Positions 1 through 9,500 are shown, counted from the first letter of the stretch. The stretch: 35,498 bases of DNA from Planctomycetota bacterium (GCA_016712275.1 JADJRI010000058.1:1-35498), one strand, 5' to 3'. The notes: generated by a model not told the origin, from the letters alone. Translations and numbers: made by a program.

Positions 1-402
1 CACAATGGACCGATTCGTAATCGTTTGTCTTGTATGGACTCAGGGTTTATGGCACTTGCAGAATCAATCATTAATGTTCCGGTTAGTTCTTCACTGCCGT
101 ACTATTCGGATTTCGTGAGAGGATTTCCTCTTGGTAGCAACCGTTCTGATTTGCATGTTGTCACGACGCAGAGCGTCAGGAGATTGAGTTCTCTGGACCA
201 CATAGCGCTTCGAACAGGATTTAAGACTCAAAGTGATATCTTTCACGCTTCTCGCGCTGTTGCAGATGAGGCTCGTCGATGGGTCACATATGAAAACCCA
301 CCTCCGCCAATAACAGGTGACGATACGAAAGACTTGCGTGAAAGAGCGATGTACTTCGAGCATTGGAAGCTTGCTGAAGCTGGCTATCTTTGGAATTATT
401 AG
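1..402 (+). CDS. C-terminal part of an unrecognised protein, cut by the window edge
   Basis: The reading frame is open from base 1 to the stop at 400-402, giving about 133 codons, so the true start probably lies to the left. In-frame TTG (25) and ATG (34) codons exist but neither has a clear ribosome binding site. The protein is soluble, with no membrane segment or signal peptide, and ends in a charged helical stretch (DLRERAMYFEHWKLAEAGY). I recognise no family. The DNA is visibly AT-richer than the genes after 3456, as is the convergent lipoprotein gene next door, which could mean acquired DNA. The reading frame is convincing, the function unknown. Confidence 0.55.
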   Translation, partial: HNGPIRNRLSCMDSGFMALAESIINVPVSSSLPYYSDFVRGFPLGSNRSDLHVVTTQSVRRLSSLDHIALRTGFKTQSDIFHASRAVADEARRWVTYENPPPPITGDDTKDLRERAMYFEHWKLAEAGYLWNY

Positions 403-497
403 CTAATGAATTCAGTGCTTACCCAGCTAGGTTTGGTGATTCCTGAGGGCCATTCTAATGAGTGCTTCCCAGATAAAACATTTAGCGCGTCAACTCC

Positions 498-1634
498 TCA
501 GTGTTCCACTTTCCTTGACAATTCTCGAAGCTTTTTTAATACGAGTTGCATTTCATCCATGCTCTTAATTACGTCCTTTTCCAAGATGTACGTGTCGACA
601 AGGTCAACGGCAGCCCACCTGATTTTTCCATGACTATGCGCAGATACGGCCCGAAAGTCAGGATCATCAAATGTCACGGGTAGAATCGGGACTCTCGGCT
701 GACCTTGATAAAACTGAGTGGGCTCACCTGCTTTGTGAGCCCACAGTTCGAATTTCAGATTTCGATCTTTGAATCGCTCAAGCTCTGAATCGGCAATTAA
801 TATTATAATGAAATTGCGACCGTGCAGAGGATTCCACGGCTCCGTTTTTAGGCCTCGCGGTTGCGTTTTTTCCTGGGGATTGCGTGCAGCCAGAATGGCT
901 TCTTTGAGCAACTCTCGAAATTGCCTTTGCTGGGCCAGCTGATTATTCAAATTGTCTTGCGACTCCTTCCGGAGTTTCATGGGAAGTTTGTTCGGGGATG
1001 GAAAACTGATTGGGTGAATGAGTTCCGCCATGATTGAATGCGGCCATGTGTTATACTGAAATACATCATTTGGAGCGCCAATTGGTGTAGGGCCATTTAA
1101 GGTGTCAAAGCGCCGCTTAAGGATCTTAGGGGGTCCGGTAAGGTATGACACTGCTCTTTCAAGAATGTTGTCTAGTTTCCTGTTCAGTTCGTGACCGTCT
1201 AGTGGAATATAAGCGGGCCCGTCAGCTGGTAGCAACTTTAGGCCCTTGTTGCTGATGTACGCTTCCACGATGAGTCTAACTGGCAATGGCGCACATAACA
1301 CATCGAAACAGGGTAACTCTTCACCGTCAGCCGTGACCTGAACTGATACTTCATATGAAGCATCCGGGTCAAATCCTGGAAATATGCTCTTTAAGAGCTT
1401 TTTTGCTTCTTCGACTTTCTTTGGCTCACCACTATGAAAGTCAAAGAGTAGTCGCATGAACCGTTCGCCCGGTACAGCAAGTGCTATTGCATTGGCACTC
1501 TTTTCCATAGACTCCCGAAGCCCGTCGACGGTTGACTTTATGTGGTCGAGCTCGCTTTGAAAATCACAGCCGGAACACCATAAAAGCTGGCCTGCAAGAA
1601 TGGAGGCTAAGCGAATCGTCAATCGATTTGACAT
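498..1634 (-). CDS. Predicted lipoprotein of unknown function
   Basis: A 378-residue protein. The N-terminus has a short basic segment, a hydrophobic stretch and a Cys-Ser-Gly-Cys motif, so Cys23 is the likely lipidated residue and the protein should be anchored to a membrane. A heptad-like helix follows (residues about 25-50). The rest is mixed alpha/beta without a family I recognise. The ATG at 1634 is supported by a GGGAG ribosome binding site about 8 bases upstream. The gene converges on the edge fragment at 1-402 and is followed upstream by the repeat-filled gap. Base composition is AT-richer than most of the window. The ORF and lipoprotein signal are well supported; no function can be given. 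Confidence 0.7.
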   Translation of the reverse strand: MSNRLTIRLASILAGQLLWCSGCDFQSELDHIKSTVDGLRESMEKSANAIALAVPGERFMRLLFDFHSGEPKKVEEAKKLLKSIFPGFDPDASYEVSVQVTADGEELPCFDVLCAPLPVRLIVEAYISNKGLKLLPADGPAYIPLDGHELNRKLDNILERAVSYLTGPPKILKRRFDTLNGPTPIGAPNDVFQYNTWPHSIMAELIHPISFPSPNKLPMKLRKESQDNLNNQLAQQRQFRELLKEAILAARNPQEKTQPRGLKTEPWNPLHGRNFIIILIADSELERFKDRNLKFELWAHKAGEPTQFYQGQPRVPILPVTFDDPDFRAVSAHSHGKIRWAAVDLVDTYILEKDVIKSMDEMQLVLKKLRELSRKVEH

Positions 1635-1904
1635 TGTATATCTCCCTTGAGTGCGTAAGTTGCCGCTGACAACACTTGCTTTGCGGATGTTTCACTCAAA
1701 ATCGGCCTTATTACATAGTATTCTAAGGAGCCAAGAATTCAATAGGTGCGTGCAAAGTACAAAGTAGTGGGACGAATCAGGTTCGCCGACGTACCCTTGC
1801 GACTGTTAGGACATATGGCGGCAGGGTTTGGGCACTATTGGATGAAGTTGCGCTAGTGCAGACTATAGGTTCTTCGATGCACGAATTTGGGGGAAGTGCT
1901 CCAG

Positions 1905-1980
1905 TGTTTTCCCAAGGTAGATCGCTGACGCGATCAACCTTGGGCTAAAGGCGAAACGCCGGTCGGCGTTTGGGGTGGGT
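1905..1980. repeat. Double-hairpin repeat A, copy 1
   Basis: Two adjacent inverted repeats. The first has arms AAGGTAGATCGC and GCGATCAACCTT (one mismatch, four-base loop). The second has perfect AAACGCC and GGCGTTT arms around GGTC. Copy 2 lies at 2474-2550 and is nearly identical. The flanking sequence shared by both copies starts at TGTTTTCCC and ends at GGGTGGGT. Confidence 0.75.
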
Positions 1981-1991
1981 TCAAACATCGC

Positions 1992-2086
1992 GGCTCGCCC
2001 GTCCTGCCGGACGGAGAGGGAAAGGGGGGATTTGAATCCGGGGATTGAAATCCCCGGCTACCATCGTGAGCCCTCCGGGCGGGGAG
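1992..2086. repeat. Palindromic repeat B, copy 1
   Basis: A composite palindromic unit. A CCGTCC-TGCC-GGACGG hairpin is followed by a purine run and by a perfect palindrome with arms CCGGGGATT and AATCCCCGG separated by GA. Outer GGCTC and GAGCC segments can pair across the whole unit. Other copies are at 2231-2322 and 2723-2812. Confidence 0.75.
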
Positions 2087-2230
2087 ACGGTGGGAATGGC
2101 AAATTTCAAATCTCAAATCTCTAAGTTCAGATTTCAGATTTCAGAATTCGAGGGATTCGGCGTTGAAGCGGCGGGCTTTGGTCGTGGTTGGTGGTGTGGC
2201 GGTGCGATTTAGATGGGTTTGTACATTGGC

Positions 2231-2322
2231 GGTTCGCCCGTCCTGCCGGACGGAGAGAGAAAAGGGGGACATTTGAATCCGGGGATTGAAATCCCCGGCT
2301 ACCATCGCAAGCCCTCCGGGCA
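2231..2322. repeat. Palindromic repeat B, copy 2
   Basis: Same order of hairpins as copy 1, with small changes (GGTTCGCCCG at the left end, GCAAGCCCTCC at the right). It sits inside a larger block, about 2126-2380, that is repeated in diverged form at about 2618-2860. Confidence 0.75.
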
Positions 2323-2473
2323 AAGGGCGTATTGTGGCCTGATGACGGGTATTTGGCACTGATGTGGGCGGGGTTGGTTGGGCCACGCGGGTCGCAGGCG
2401 TGGGCGGTTGGGTATCGTTTGGCGTGTGAGGTGCGAATGGCGCAACCTCGTTGAGGTTGGGTGGGCGTTGCGA

Positions 2474-2550
2474 TGTTTTCCCAAGGTAGATCGCTGACGC
2501 GATCAACCTTGGGCTAAAGGCGAAACGCCGGTTGGCGTTTTGGGTGGGTT
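2474..2550. repeat. Double-hairpin repeat A, copy 2
   Basis: Nearly identical to 1905-1980, including both hairpins. The loop of the second hairpin is GGTT instead of GGTC, so that stem stays perfect. Confidence 0.75.
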
Positions 2551-2617
2551 GGGGCATACGGTTCACAGCCGGGGGCGGCTGTGCCACTCAGCCGGTGCGA
2601 CGGCGGGGATATCAAAT

Positions 2618-2860
2618 CTCAGAGTTTAGGTTTCAGAATTCGAGGAATACGGCGTTGGAGTGGTGGGCTTTGGTCTTGGTCGATGGTGTCGAGGTGCGCT
2701 TGAGATCGGTTTGTAAATCGGAGGCTCGCCCGTCCTGCCGGACGGAGAGGGAAATGGGGGATTCGAATCCGGGGATTGAAATCCCCGGCTACCATCGCGA
2801 GCCCTCCGGGCAGAGGGGAATCGAAGTTGATGACGGGCGTTTGGCACTAAGGTGGGTGGC
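2618..2860. repeat. Diverged duplicate of the block at about 2126-2380, including repeat B copy 3 (2723-2812)
   Basis: Both blocks begin with TTTCAGAATTCGAGG, share GGCGTTG..GTGGGCTTTGGTC and GGTTTGTA segments before repeat B, and share TGATGACGGG and TTTGGCACT after it. The similarity continues well beyond repeat B, so a unit of about 240-250 bases was duplicated and has since diverged, rather than repeat B alone inserting three times. Confidence 0.65.
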
Positions 2861-2901
2861 TACAGTGGTGATTGGGTGTGTCGCGGAGTTGTCGGTATGT
2901 T

Positions 2902-2948
2902 CACAGTCGGGGGCGATTGTGCTGCACAGCCGGGGGCGGCTGAGCCAC
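2902..2948. repeat. Two adjacent short GC-rich palindromes
   Basis: Two units 23 bases apart, of the form CACAGCCG-GGGG-CGGCTGTG with small variations (the first is CACAGTCG..CGATTGTG). The same unit occurs at 2564-2587, inside the 79-bp array, and in variant form at 11252-11273. Confidence 0.6.
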
Positions 2949-3222
2949 ACACATGAGTTTCGAGTTTTGAGTGGCGAGTTTTGAGTTACGAGTTTGGGGT
3001 TGCGTCGTCCGGCACGGGGGCCGGATGCTACGGCGTTTTTGCGTTCGAGCATGGGCAAACATCGGACTGCCTGCTCATGTTACCCAGGGCGGGTCCGAGA
3101 TCGTTTGGGGGGATTTTGTGGAAACGGGGGAACAAATCGGGGAACCAAATGGGCGGGGCTGCGTCTTAGGGAGTGGGGATTGGCAGATGGCCGGTGGCAC
3201 TGGCTATTAGCCAGTGCCACAC

Positions 3223-3420
3223 CAGCCGAGGCGGCTGTGCTACATATGGCAGTGCCACACCAGCCGGGGCGGCTGAGCTGCACATAGTTGTCACTGGCAC
3301 ACAGCCGAGGCGGCTGTGCTACACATGGCAGTGCCACGCCGGTCGGGGCGGCTGAGCTGCACATGGTTGTCACTGGCGCACAGCCGAGGCGGCTGTGCTA
3401 CACATGGCAGTGCCACACAC
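3223..3420. repeat. 79-bp tandem repeat, about 2.5 copies
   Basis: Units begin with CAGCCGAGGCGGCTGTGCTA at 3223, 3302 and 3381, an exact 79-base period, and the last copy is cut after 40 bases. Each full unit contains two palindromic cores, AGCCGAGGCGGCT and a GGGGCGGCTGAGCTGCAC variant. The array ends about 35 bases before the VIT/VWA start codon, so it could lie in the promoter or leader of that gene. Confidence 0.8.
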
Positions 3421-3455
3421 AAGTGAACTTGCCGATTTTTGGAAAGGGCTTGGAC

Positions 3456-5796
3456 ATGAAAACAGAACAAAGGGTTTCGCGTCGATCCGCGTTTGTATTT
3501 GCCGGTGTTTTTCTCGCGCTTCAGGGCGCGATCGCGCCGTTTGCGAGCGCCAACGGTTTGATTATTAGTCCGGTGCGCGATGAGAAGATCGGGTATGTGC
3601 CGCCTGAGCGGCGGCCGATTCATTCGTGGATGCCGTTTGAGATCGGCAGCCAGACGGTGGATGTGATGCTTAATGAGGCCGTGTCGGAGACGACGGTCGA
3701 GCAGGTGTTTATCAATCGAAGCGGCTCGCAGCAGGAGGGGCAGTACATATTTCCGATCGGGCCGGATGCGGGCGTGCACAAGTTCACGATGTGGATGAAC
3801 GGCAAGGAGGTTGTGGGCGAGTTGTTGGATGCGGAGAAGGCGCGGTCGATTTATGAGTCGATCGTGGCGCGGGTGCGCGACCCCGGTCTGCTTCAGTTTG
3901 CGGGGCGGGGGATGATTCAGGCCAAGGTGTTTCCGATTCCTTCGGGCGGGGAGTGCAAAATCAAGCTGCAATATACGCAGCCGGCGGCGATCGATGGCGG
4001 GTTGGCGGCCTACAGTTTTCCATTGGGCTCGACGTCGTGTCAGTTTCAATCGATCGGGCGATTTTCGATTCGGGCGACGGTGCGGACCGAGCGGCCGCTC
4101 ATCAGCGTGTTCAGTCCGTCGCATGAGTGCAGCGTGGATCGGCGCGGCGAGCGCGAGGCGGTGGTGGGGTTGGAGAAGCAGCGGCTGGCGCCGGAGGCGA
4201 CTTTCAGCTCTTCGCGCAGCTGGGGACGGATGCCTTGGGTTGTCACTGCTGCCGTATCGCATTGGCGAGGACGAGGGGTTTTTCATGGCCCGCATTTCGC
4301 CGAGGCTGGCCGGCCTGACGGATGCAGTTCAGCCGAAGAATATTTGCTTTGTGCTGGATACGTCTGGGAGCATGGCGGATTCGAACAAGATCGGCCAGGC
4401 GAAGAAGGCGTTGCAGTTTTGCGTGACGAATTTGAACAAGGAGGATCGGTTTAACGTCGTGACGTTTTCGACGGAGGTGCGGCCGTTCCGGGAGACGTGG
4501 AGCCTCGCGGATGATGCGAGCAAGAACGTGGCGCGGGCGTTTATCGATGGGTTGAATGCTGTCGGGGGGACGGACATCAATGGTGCCCTGGCGAAGGCAT
4601 TGCAGATGCGGCCGGAGCCGGTGGTGGTGAAGTCGGGCGATACGAGCGAGCGTTGGCGGGAGAATCCGTATCTGGTTGTATTCATTACGGATGGCGAGCC
4701 GACGGTTGGGGAGACGAACCCGGACGCGATTGTTAAGAACATCACGACGGCGAATTCGGCGAAGACGTGCCGGATTTTCTCGCTGGGCGTCGGAATTCAG
4801 GTGAATACGAAGCTGCTGGATCGGTTGTCGGATGACAATGGTGGGGCACGTGATTATGTGACGCCGACGGAGAATCTGGAGCTGAAGATTTCGTCGTTCT
4901 ATACGAAGTTGGCAAATCCGGTTTTGTCGAATATCTCGTTGGCGTTTGAAGGGGTCTCGGCGCACGACATGTATCCGAAGCAGTTGCCGGACATGTTCTC
5001 CGGCAGCGAGCTGGTGGTGGTGGGGCGTTATAGCGGCATGAAGCAGAGCGGCCGTCAGCAGATCACACTCTCGGGCACCTCGCGCGGGGAAAAGCGCACG
5101 TATCATTATGCGTGCGCCTTTCCCACGTTTGATGCGAGCCATGAGTTTCTGCCGAGGTTCTGGGCGATGCGAAAGATCGGATTTTTGTTGGATGAGCTTC
5201 GGCAACGTGGTGACAACGTCGAATTGAAGAATGAGGTGATTCGACTTGCCAAGCTGTATGGCGTGCTGACGCCGTATACAAGTTATCTGGTGCAGGAAGA
5301 TGAAACCCTCGCGATTCGCGAAAATCGGGCGCCGGTGGGTGGTCGCCGCGCAGCCGCCGATGGTGGCGGCGCGCGATGACAAGAAGGATGACTATGAAGA
5401 GGCCGCGGCCGGTCAGACGGGGTCTGTCGGACTTTCGTCCACGAAGCAATCGAGTGGTAATTTCAAGATGCGGCGGATGGATTGTGATGCGGCGTCGGGT
5501 GAGGCGGCGGTCATATTGCAGGACACCAGGATTCGAGCGGTCGTCGGCTGGTTAATTTTGTCGGGCCGAGAACTTTTTATAACGAAGGTGAGAAATGGGT
5601 GGAGGCCAGTTATGACGGCAAGTCCGAAACAAACAAGGTCGCGATTTACAGCAAGGCGTATTTCGAGCTTTTGAAGGAATATGAGGACCTTGGGGAGTGC
5701 CTTGCCCAAAGCGAACGGGTGATTGTGAAGTGTGGGTCGAAGTGGGTGGAAACGACTCCGTCGACAGATGTAAAGTCAGATTCTAAAAAGGATTAG
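3456..5796 (+). pseudogene. VIT and von Willebrand A domain protein, frame broken by several indels
   Basis: One gene split over three frames. The ATG at 3456 follows an AAAGGG site and starts a signal peptide ending near FASANG. The first piece (frame of 3456, to about 4200) is a VIT domain. The second piece (frame of 3994, about 4240-5340) is the von Willebrand domain, with the MIDAS signature DTSGSM near 4357 and the following TDGEP near 4688. The last piece (5599 frame, about 5525-5796) carries the family's usual ending (FVGPRTFYNEGEKWVEASYD, then SKAYFELL). Homology-like continuity requires one-base losses near 4200, 4238 and 5520, and a compensating change near 5340-5375. Members of this family are exported or surface proteins thought to mediate adhesion. 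As written the gene cannot make a full protein; assembly error is possible. Confidence 0.8.
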
Positions 5797-5933
5797 GCGC
5801 GCAACGCGGCCGTAACTATGGGACGGAATCGCGTTGAGAAAATGGTCGCAATCCGATATAGTGAGGGCTTGGGTCGCCTTGGGCGTTTGACGCCCGGGGG
5901 ACTCTGAGCCCTTCACTTTTTGGGAGCGAATGC

Positions 5934-7211
5934 ATGATGAAGCCAATTCGGTTTGCGCTGGCGGTTGCACTTGTTACGAATGTGGCATCGGCGTTCGCGT
6001 TCGGTCAGGAAAAAGACGGTGCGACCAGAGCACCGCAGGGCCAGCGCATGAAGGCGCAGCGGCCGGGCATGTCGGGTGGGGGCGGAGCCTTTCGATCCGT
6101 TCAGAATCCGGTGGGGCAGGAGCCGCCGGTTGATATGTCGCGATGGGGATTGGGGCCGCAGGAAGCCCGGGTGGCCGAGTCGCAGGATGTCATCGTCATT
6201 GCATCGCACATGTATGGTCTCGGCCATGAAGAAGCGATGAATCTGGAAAAGTCGATCGCGATCGTACAGGAGTCTCGCTGGCCTGAGCAGGGCGAAGACA
6301 AATACGAAGTACTGCTCCAGCGAAGGGCCGAATTATTCAATAAGATTACCAGCGGCCGCGGCGATGGACCGGATTCCGCCGGGACTTACAAATTGTTGAA
6401 CGACAATAAGGAATTTGTTCAGGCCAATCAGCTTGTTTCCGAGATGGAAGTCAATCGGCCGCTTAACTTCAGCACGTTTGTTCCGGCGATTGAATCCAAT
6501 ATTTCGCCACACCTCGTCGATATCGCCCGAGCGAATTGGGCGACCAGCGCGGCCATACTTCCTGTTGAGCAGATTCGAAACAAGACGCTGGCGGCGCAAG
6601 TGAGCGCGGGTTCCTATGACGCAATGATCGGCGCGACGTCGGCGACCCACCCGTGGGTTTCGGGGGTGGGCGATGCGAAGCGGCGCTATGCAATGGAACG
6701 GGCGGCCGGCATCGAACACGACCAAAGGGCAGTCAAAGTTGCTGAACCGAGAATTCAGCCCAAGCCGGTTGCTTTGGGTGGGCAGCCTGTCGCTAAACCT
6801 GTGGCGAGAGCGACACCGCCCGCCATGCAGCCCACCAAGGCGGCTCCGCCGCCGGTTGCCAAGCCGACGCCCGCGCCGCGCGTGCCAACTGTTCAACCGC
6901 GTCCATTGAACGAATGGGAAAAATATGTGCTCGATTTTATCGATAAGCACCAGTTGACTGAAACGCAGAAGAATGCGGCGATGGCCATTCTTCGGGACGT
7001 AACCGCTCGTGCGAACCAGATTCAACTGGCCAACGAATCCCGCAAGAAGTCGATCGACGCCATGCAGGATCCCAAGGCCAAGAACGAAAAAATGAAGGAA
7101 TTGAACGCTCCGATTGACGGATTGTTTGAGCGGCTGAGGGTTCGGCTTGAGAATCTCCTGACGGCTCAACAGCGCGATTTGGGTTCGGCCCCGGCCAAGC
7201 CCAAGCGATAG
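5934..7211 (+). CDS. Exported helical protein with proline/alanine-rich linker, related to the next gene
   Basis: A 425-residue protein with an N-terminal signal peptide (cleavage near AFAFGQ). The ATG at 5934 has GGGAG seven bases upstream. Residues about 30-270 are helical and unrecognised. A linker of about 50 residues rich in Pro, Ala and Lys follows (KPVARATPP, KAAPPPVAKP). The last 90 residues (from about 330) form a helical domain whose pattern HQLTETQKNAAMAILRDV ... KELNAPIDGLFERLRVRL is shared with the C-terminus of the next gene. The LTxxQ-like signature recalls periplasmic Spy/CpxP-type proteins, but the likeness is loose. The intergenic distance to the next gene is about 120 bases, so co-transcription is possible. 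Function unknown. Confidence 0.75.
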   Translation: MMKPIRFALAVALVTNVASAFAFGQEKDGATRAPQGQRMKAQRPGMSGGGGAFRSVQNPVGQEPPVDMSRWGLGPQEARVAESQDVIVIASHMYGLGHEEAMNLEKSIAIVQESRWPEQGEDKYEVLLQRRAELFNKITSGRGDGPDSAGTYKLLNDNKEFVQANQLVSEMEVNRPLNFSTFVPAIESNISPHLVDIARANWATSAAILPVEQIRNKTLAAQVSAGSYDAMIGATSATHPWVSGVGDAKRRYAMERAAGIEHDQRAVKVAEPRIQPKPVALGGQPVAKPVARATPPAMQPTKAAPPPVAKPTPAPRVPTVQPRPLNEWEKYVLDFIDKHQLTETQKNAAMAILRDVTARANQIQLANESRKKSIDAMQDPKAKNEKMKELNAPIDGLFERLRVRLENLLTAQQRDLGSAPAKPKR

Positions 7212-7332
7212 GCAGTATTTTACATTTTTCACGAAATAATCGGTCTTGGCCGACGTTCATCTGGTCAACGGGCGATACAATCTGATCGCCAGGCAATATC
7301 AGACATTTTCAATCTGAAATCGAGGAACCGCA

Positions 7333-8493
7333 ATGTCGACTTCCATTCTCTTAATGTTGACGACAATTCTCTGGACCGGTCATCAATCCCAAACCCAGCC
7401 TGAAGGCGATGGTGCGCGCGGCGGCGAACGGCGCGAGAATCGCGAAGATCGGCGGGAACGCAGGCGCGAAGGTCGCGGCGGCCGTGAAGGTCGGGGCGGA
7501 CGCGACAACAATCGCCAGGATTGGAGTCGGTATCAGAATGCGACGCCCGAAGAACGCGAAAAAATGCGTTCGGAGCGCATGGTCGATATGACCGCCCGCA
7601 ACTACGACCTGACCGACGAGCAGAAGACGCTGGTTCGAACGGAAATGGAGAAAATGCGGGATGAGCGCAAGGTGTTGATGGGCGCGGATTACGATCGCTA
7701 TGAAAAGCTGCGCGAGCAACAATTCCAATATTGGCAGAATCGCGAACAGGACGGTCGGGGGCGCGGTGGTCCCAGAGGTCAGGATTGGGAGCGAATGCGC
7801 AATGATCCCGAATTTCAGAAGCTCCGGACGGAAATGCGCGAACTGGAAACGAAGTATCCATTTGATTGGCAGGCTTCGATGACGCGCATCGAATCGCTTC
7901 TGCCGCCGGAGCAGGCGGCAAAGGGGCGAGAGCGGTTCGAGCAGCGGCGCTCGCGCTTTGATGAGCGGCGCCAACGCGTTGAAGCCGAGATTCAGCAGGA
8001 CATGTTGAACCTCATGCGAGAGACGGAACAGGCGATGGCCGGGGGGGATAAAGCCCGCGTGACGGAGCTCTTGGACAAAGCATCGAAGCAGCTCGATTCG
8101 TCCTGGGTTTCGGAAGATGTGAAGCAGCAATTGCGGCAGAAAATTGAAGCGGCGCGACAGCAAGCCGGCGTCAACAATCCCACGGTCGACGTTCCGGAAG
8201 CTCCCGAGCATCCGTGGGAAAAGCAGGTTCGAGAATTTGGCGCAAAGCACCAGCTTTCGGCGTCACAGCAATCGGCGTCGGCCGGCATTTTGAAGGACGT
8301 ACTCGATCGGGCATCACGTTATGAAGCCGGCATCGCGTCCAAAGTCGCGGCGGCGAAGGAATTGCCGGACGCCAAGGAACGCGAGGCGAAGTTGAAGGAA
8401 CTTAATGCTCCGATTGTGAAGCTTCAGGAGGAACTGTCCATTCGATTGGATGGGCTGTTGACCGCAGAGCAACGAAAGCGCGCGGGCAAGTAG
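7333..8493 (+). CDS. Exported arginine-rich helical protein, paralogue of the preceding gene's C-terminus
   Basis: A 386-residue protein starting at an ATG with GAGGAA about six bases upstream. The N-terminus is a short hydrophobic signal. Residues about 28-60 are extremely rich in Arg, Glu and Gly (for example REDRRERRREGRGGREG). A central helical region contains NYDLTDEQKTLVRTEM, an LTxxQ-type motif as in Spy/CpxP-like periplasmic proteins. The C-terminal 85 residues repeat the domain of the upstream protein (HQLSASQQ ... KELNAPIVKLQEELSIRLDG). A hairpin at 8529-8566 followed by a short T run may end the transcript. The pair looks like duplicated periplasmic helper proteins; the ligand is unknown. 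Confidence 0.75.
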   Translation: MSTSILLMLTTILWTGHQSQTQPEGDGARGGERRENREDRRERRREGRGGREGRGGRDNNRQDWSRYQNATPEEREKMRSERMVDMTARNYDLTDEQKTLVRTEMEKMRDERKVLMGADYDRYEKLREQQFQYWQNREQDGRGRGGPRGQDWERMRNDPEFQKLRTEMRELETKYPFDWQASMTRIESLLPPEQAAKGRERFEQRRSRFDERRQRVEAEIQQDMLNLMRETEQAMAGGDKARVTELLDKASKQLDSSWVSEDVKQQLRQKIEAARQQAGVNNPTVDVPEAPEHPWEKQVREFGAKHQLSASQQSASAGILKDVLDRASRYEAGIASKVAAAKELPDAKEREAKLKELNAPIVKLQEELSIRLDGLLTAEQRKRAGK

Positions 8494-8528
8494 TCGTGGA
8501 AACCTGTGGCTTTGAGCCTGTCTCAACG

Positions 8529-8569
8529 ACCCGTTTTCACCGCCTATTAAACGGTGCCACACGGGTTTT
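8529..8569 (+). terminator. Two-stage hairpin after the exported protein gene
   Basis: Outer arms ACCCGT and ACGGGT enclose inner arms CACCG and CGGTG around a nine-base loop. The hairpin lies 36 bases after the stop at 8493 and is followed by TTTG. The short T run makes it a moderate rather than strong candidate. The gene on the other strand ends at 8631 and converges on it. Confidence 0.45.
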
Positions 8570-8630
8570 GTAGATGGGCTCGTTGTCCGTGGGTGTTTTT
8601 GCACTTGGACATGACCTGTTCATTACGGCT

Positions 8631-9308
8631 TCAATTTTGATGGGTTTGTGGGGGCCAGGGGCGTGGCACATTGGCCGTGATCAGGCCGCTGCAAACGGAC
8701 TCCAGTACATCGCAGATACAATTCGTTCTCGCTTCGACGCAGGCTTCCGCGAGGAAACACTGTTTGTCCTCGGGCTTTTGAACGACGACCGAAGCGATCA
8801 GATCCACCACATCCGACAACGAAAAACTCGAACATGCGAATAGCTGCGTCCAATTGGATTCGCGGGCAATCGTGGCAAGGGGTTCGGTTGCCAGCAGGGC
8901 ACGAAGCCGCTTGCGGAGTTTGCACTCGGTTTCGGGTTGGATTTGCGAAGGATTGATGACTCGAAGCTGTCCGCGGCGATACGGACGATCCTTGTTTTCG
9001 CTGACAAGTCGCGCACGAGTGGCGCCCATCAACAACAGATTGAATCGACCGTCCTGCAATCGTTCTTCCTTGAGAATGCGGCCGACTCCCACCTCGGGGA
9101 AGACATCGGCGTCGAGCGTGTGGTATTTCTTTTCGAAGCCCGGCCTGAGCAGGGCGATGGCGATGTGTCTGTTGCCGGCGAGCGCCTCTTCGGTCATGGT
9201 TCGATAGCGCGGCTCAAAAACATGGAGCGGCAGGATGGCCTTTGGCAACAGCACCGCGTTGGGAAGCGGAAACAACGGCACCCACTCTGGTAATTCACAT
9301 AAACTCAT
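8631..9308 (-). CDS. Lon N-terminal (substrate-binding) domain protein
   Basis: A 225-residue protein that opens with the typical Lon substrate-binding signature (FPLPNAVLLPKAILPLHVFE followed by PRYRTM) and continues with the family pattern (VGRILKEERLQDGRFNLLL, GATRARLV). It has no AAA ATPase or protease domain, so it is the stand-alone form, which is common in bacteria and of uncertain role, presumably in binding proteins. The length fits the family. The ATG at 9308 has only a weak AGG about five bases upstream. It is divergent from the RNase HII-like gene at 9501. Confidence 0.85.
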   Translation of the reverse strand: MSLCELPEWVPLFPLPNAVLLPKAILPLHVFEPRYRTMTEEALAGNRHIAIALLRPGFEKKYHTLDADVFPEVGVGRILKEERLQDGRFNLLLMGATRARLVSENKDRPYRRGQLRVINPSQIQPETECKLRKRLRALLATEPLATIARESNWTQLFACSSFSLSDVVDLIASVVVQKPEDKQCFLAEACVEARTNCICDVLESVCSGLITANVPRPWPPQTHQN

Positions 9309-9500
9309 TCAGCCTGCTCACCCACCATTTTGCGTTAGAATCGCTACAAGATTGGCTTTCGTCATAGTTTAGCATTCTGATTTCCGTTTCGCCGTATACT
9401 ATTGTAATCGGTACGAAATCACCCGGCCTGTGAGTTCCGAAGCGCCATTTTTCGATCGCAGGTGCTATTGGGCTGGTTCAAATCGCCGGACGCAGACATC

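Larger units (their letters stand above)
1635..3455. other. 1.8-kb gene-free, repeat-filled region
   Basis: No credible gene is seen. The small open frames here lack ribosome binding sites, overlap palindromic repeats on both strands and give arginine/proline-rich shadow proteins. Instead the region holds two copies of a double-hairpin repeat, three copies of a longer palindromic repeat, a diverged duplication of a larger block, short GC-rich palindromes, low-complexity stretches such as repeated AAATCTC and GAGTTTTGAGT, and a 79-bp tandem array just before the VIT/VWA gene. These are listed separately. Confidence 0.7.

Noticed and set aside
2141..2984. Overlapping open frames in the repeat-filled gap
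   Set aside because: They cross palindromic repeats, exist on both strands and lack ribosome binding sites.
3223..3420. CRISPR-like array
   Set aside because: The 79-base units repeat as a whole with no variable spacers, and no cas gene is near.
4243..5382. Long minus-strand frames across the VIT/VWA gene (also 3291-4295)
   Set aside because: Arg/His/Leu-rich shadow proteins caused by GC bias of the real plus-strand gene.
5881..5895. Short hairpin GGGCGT-TTG-ACGCCC as terminator of the VIT/VWA gene
   Set aside because: Six base pairs, no T run directly after it; too weak to call.
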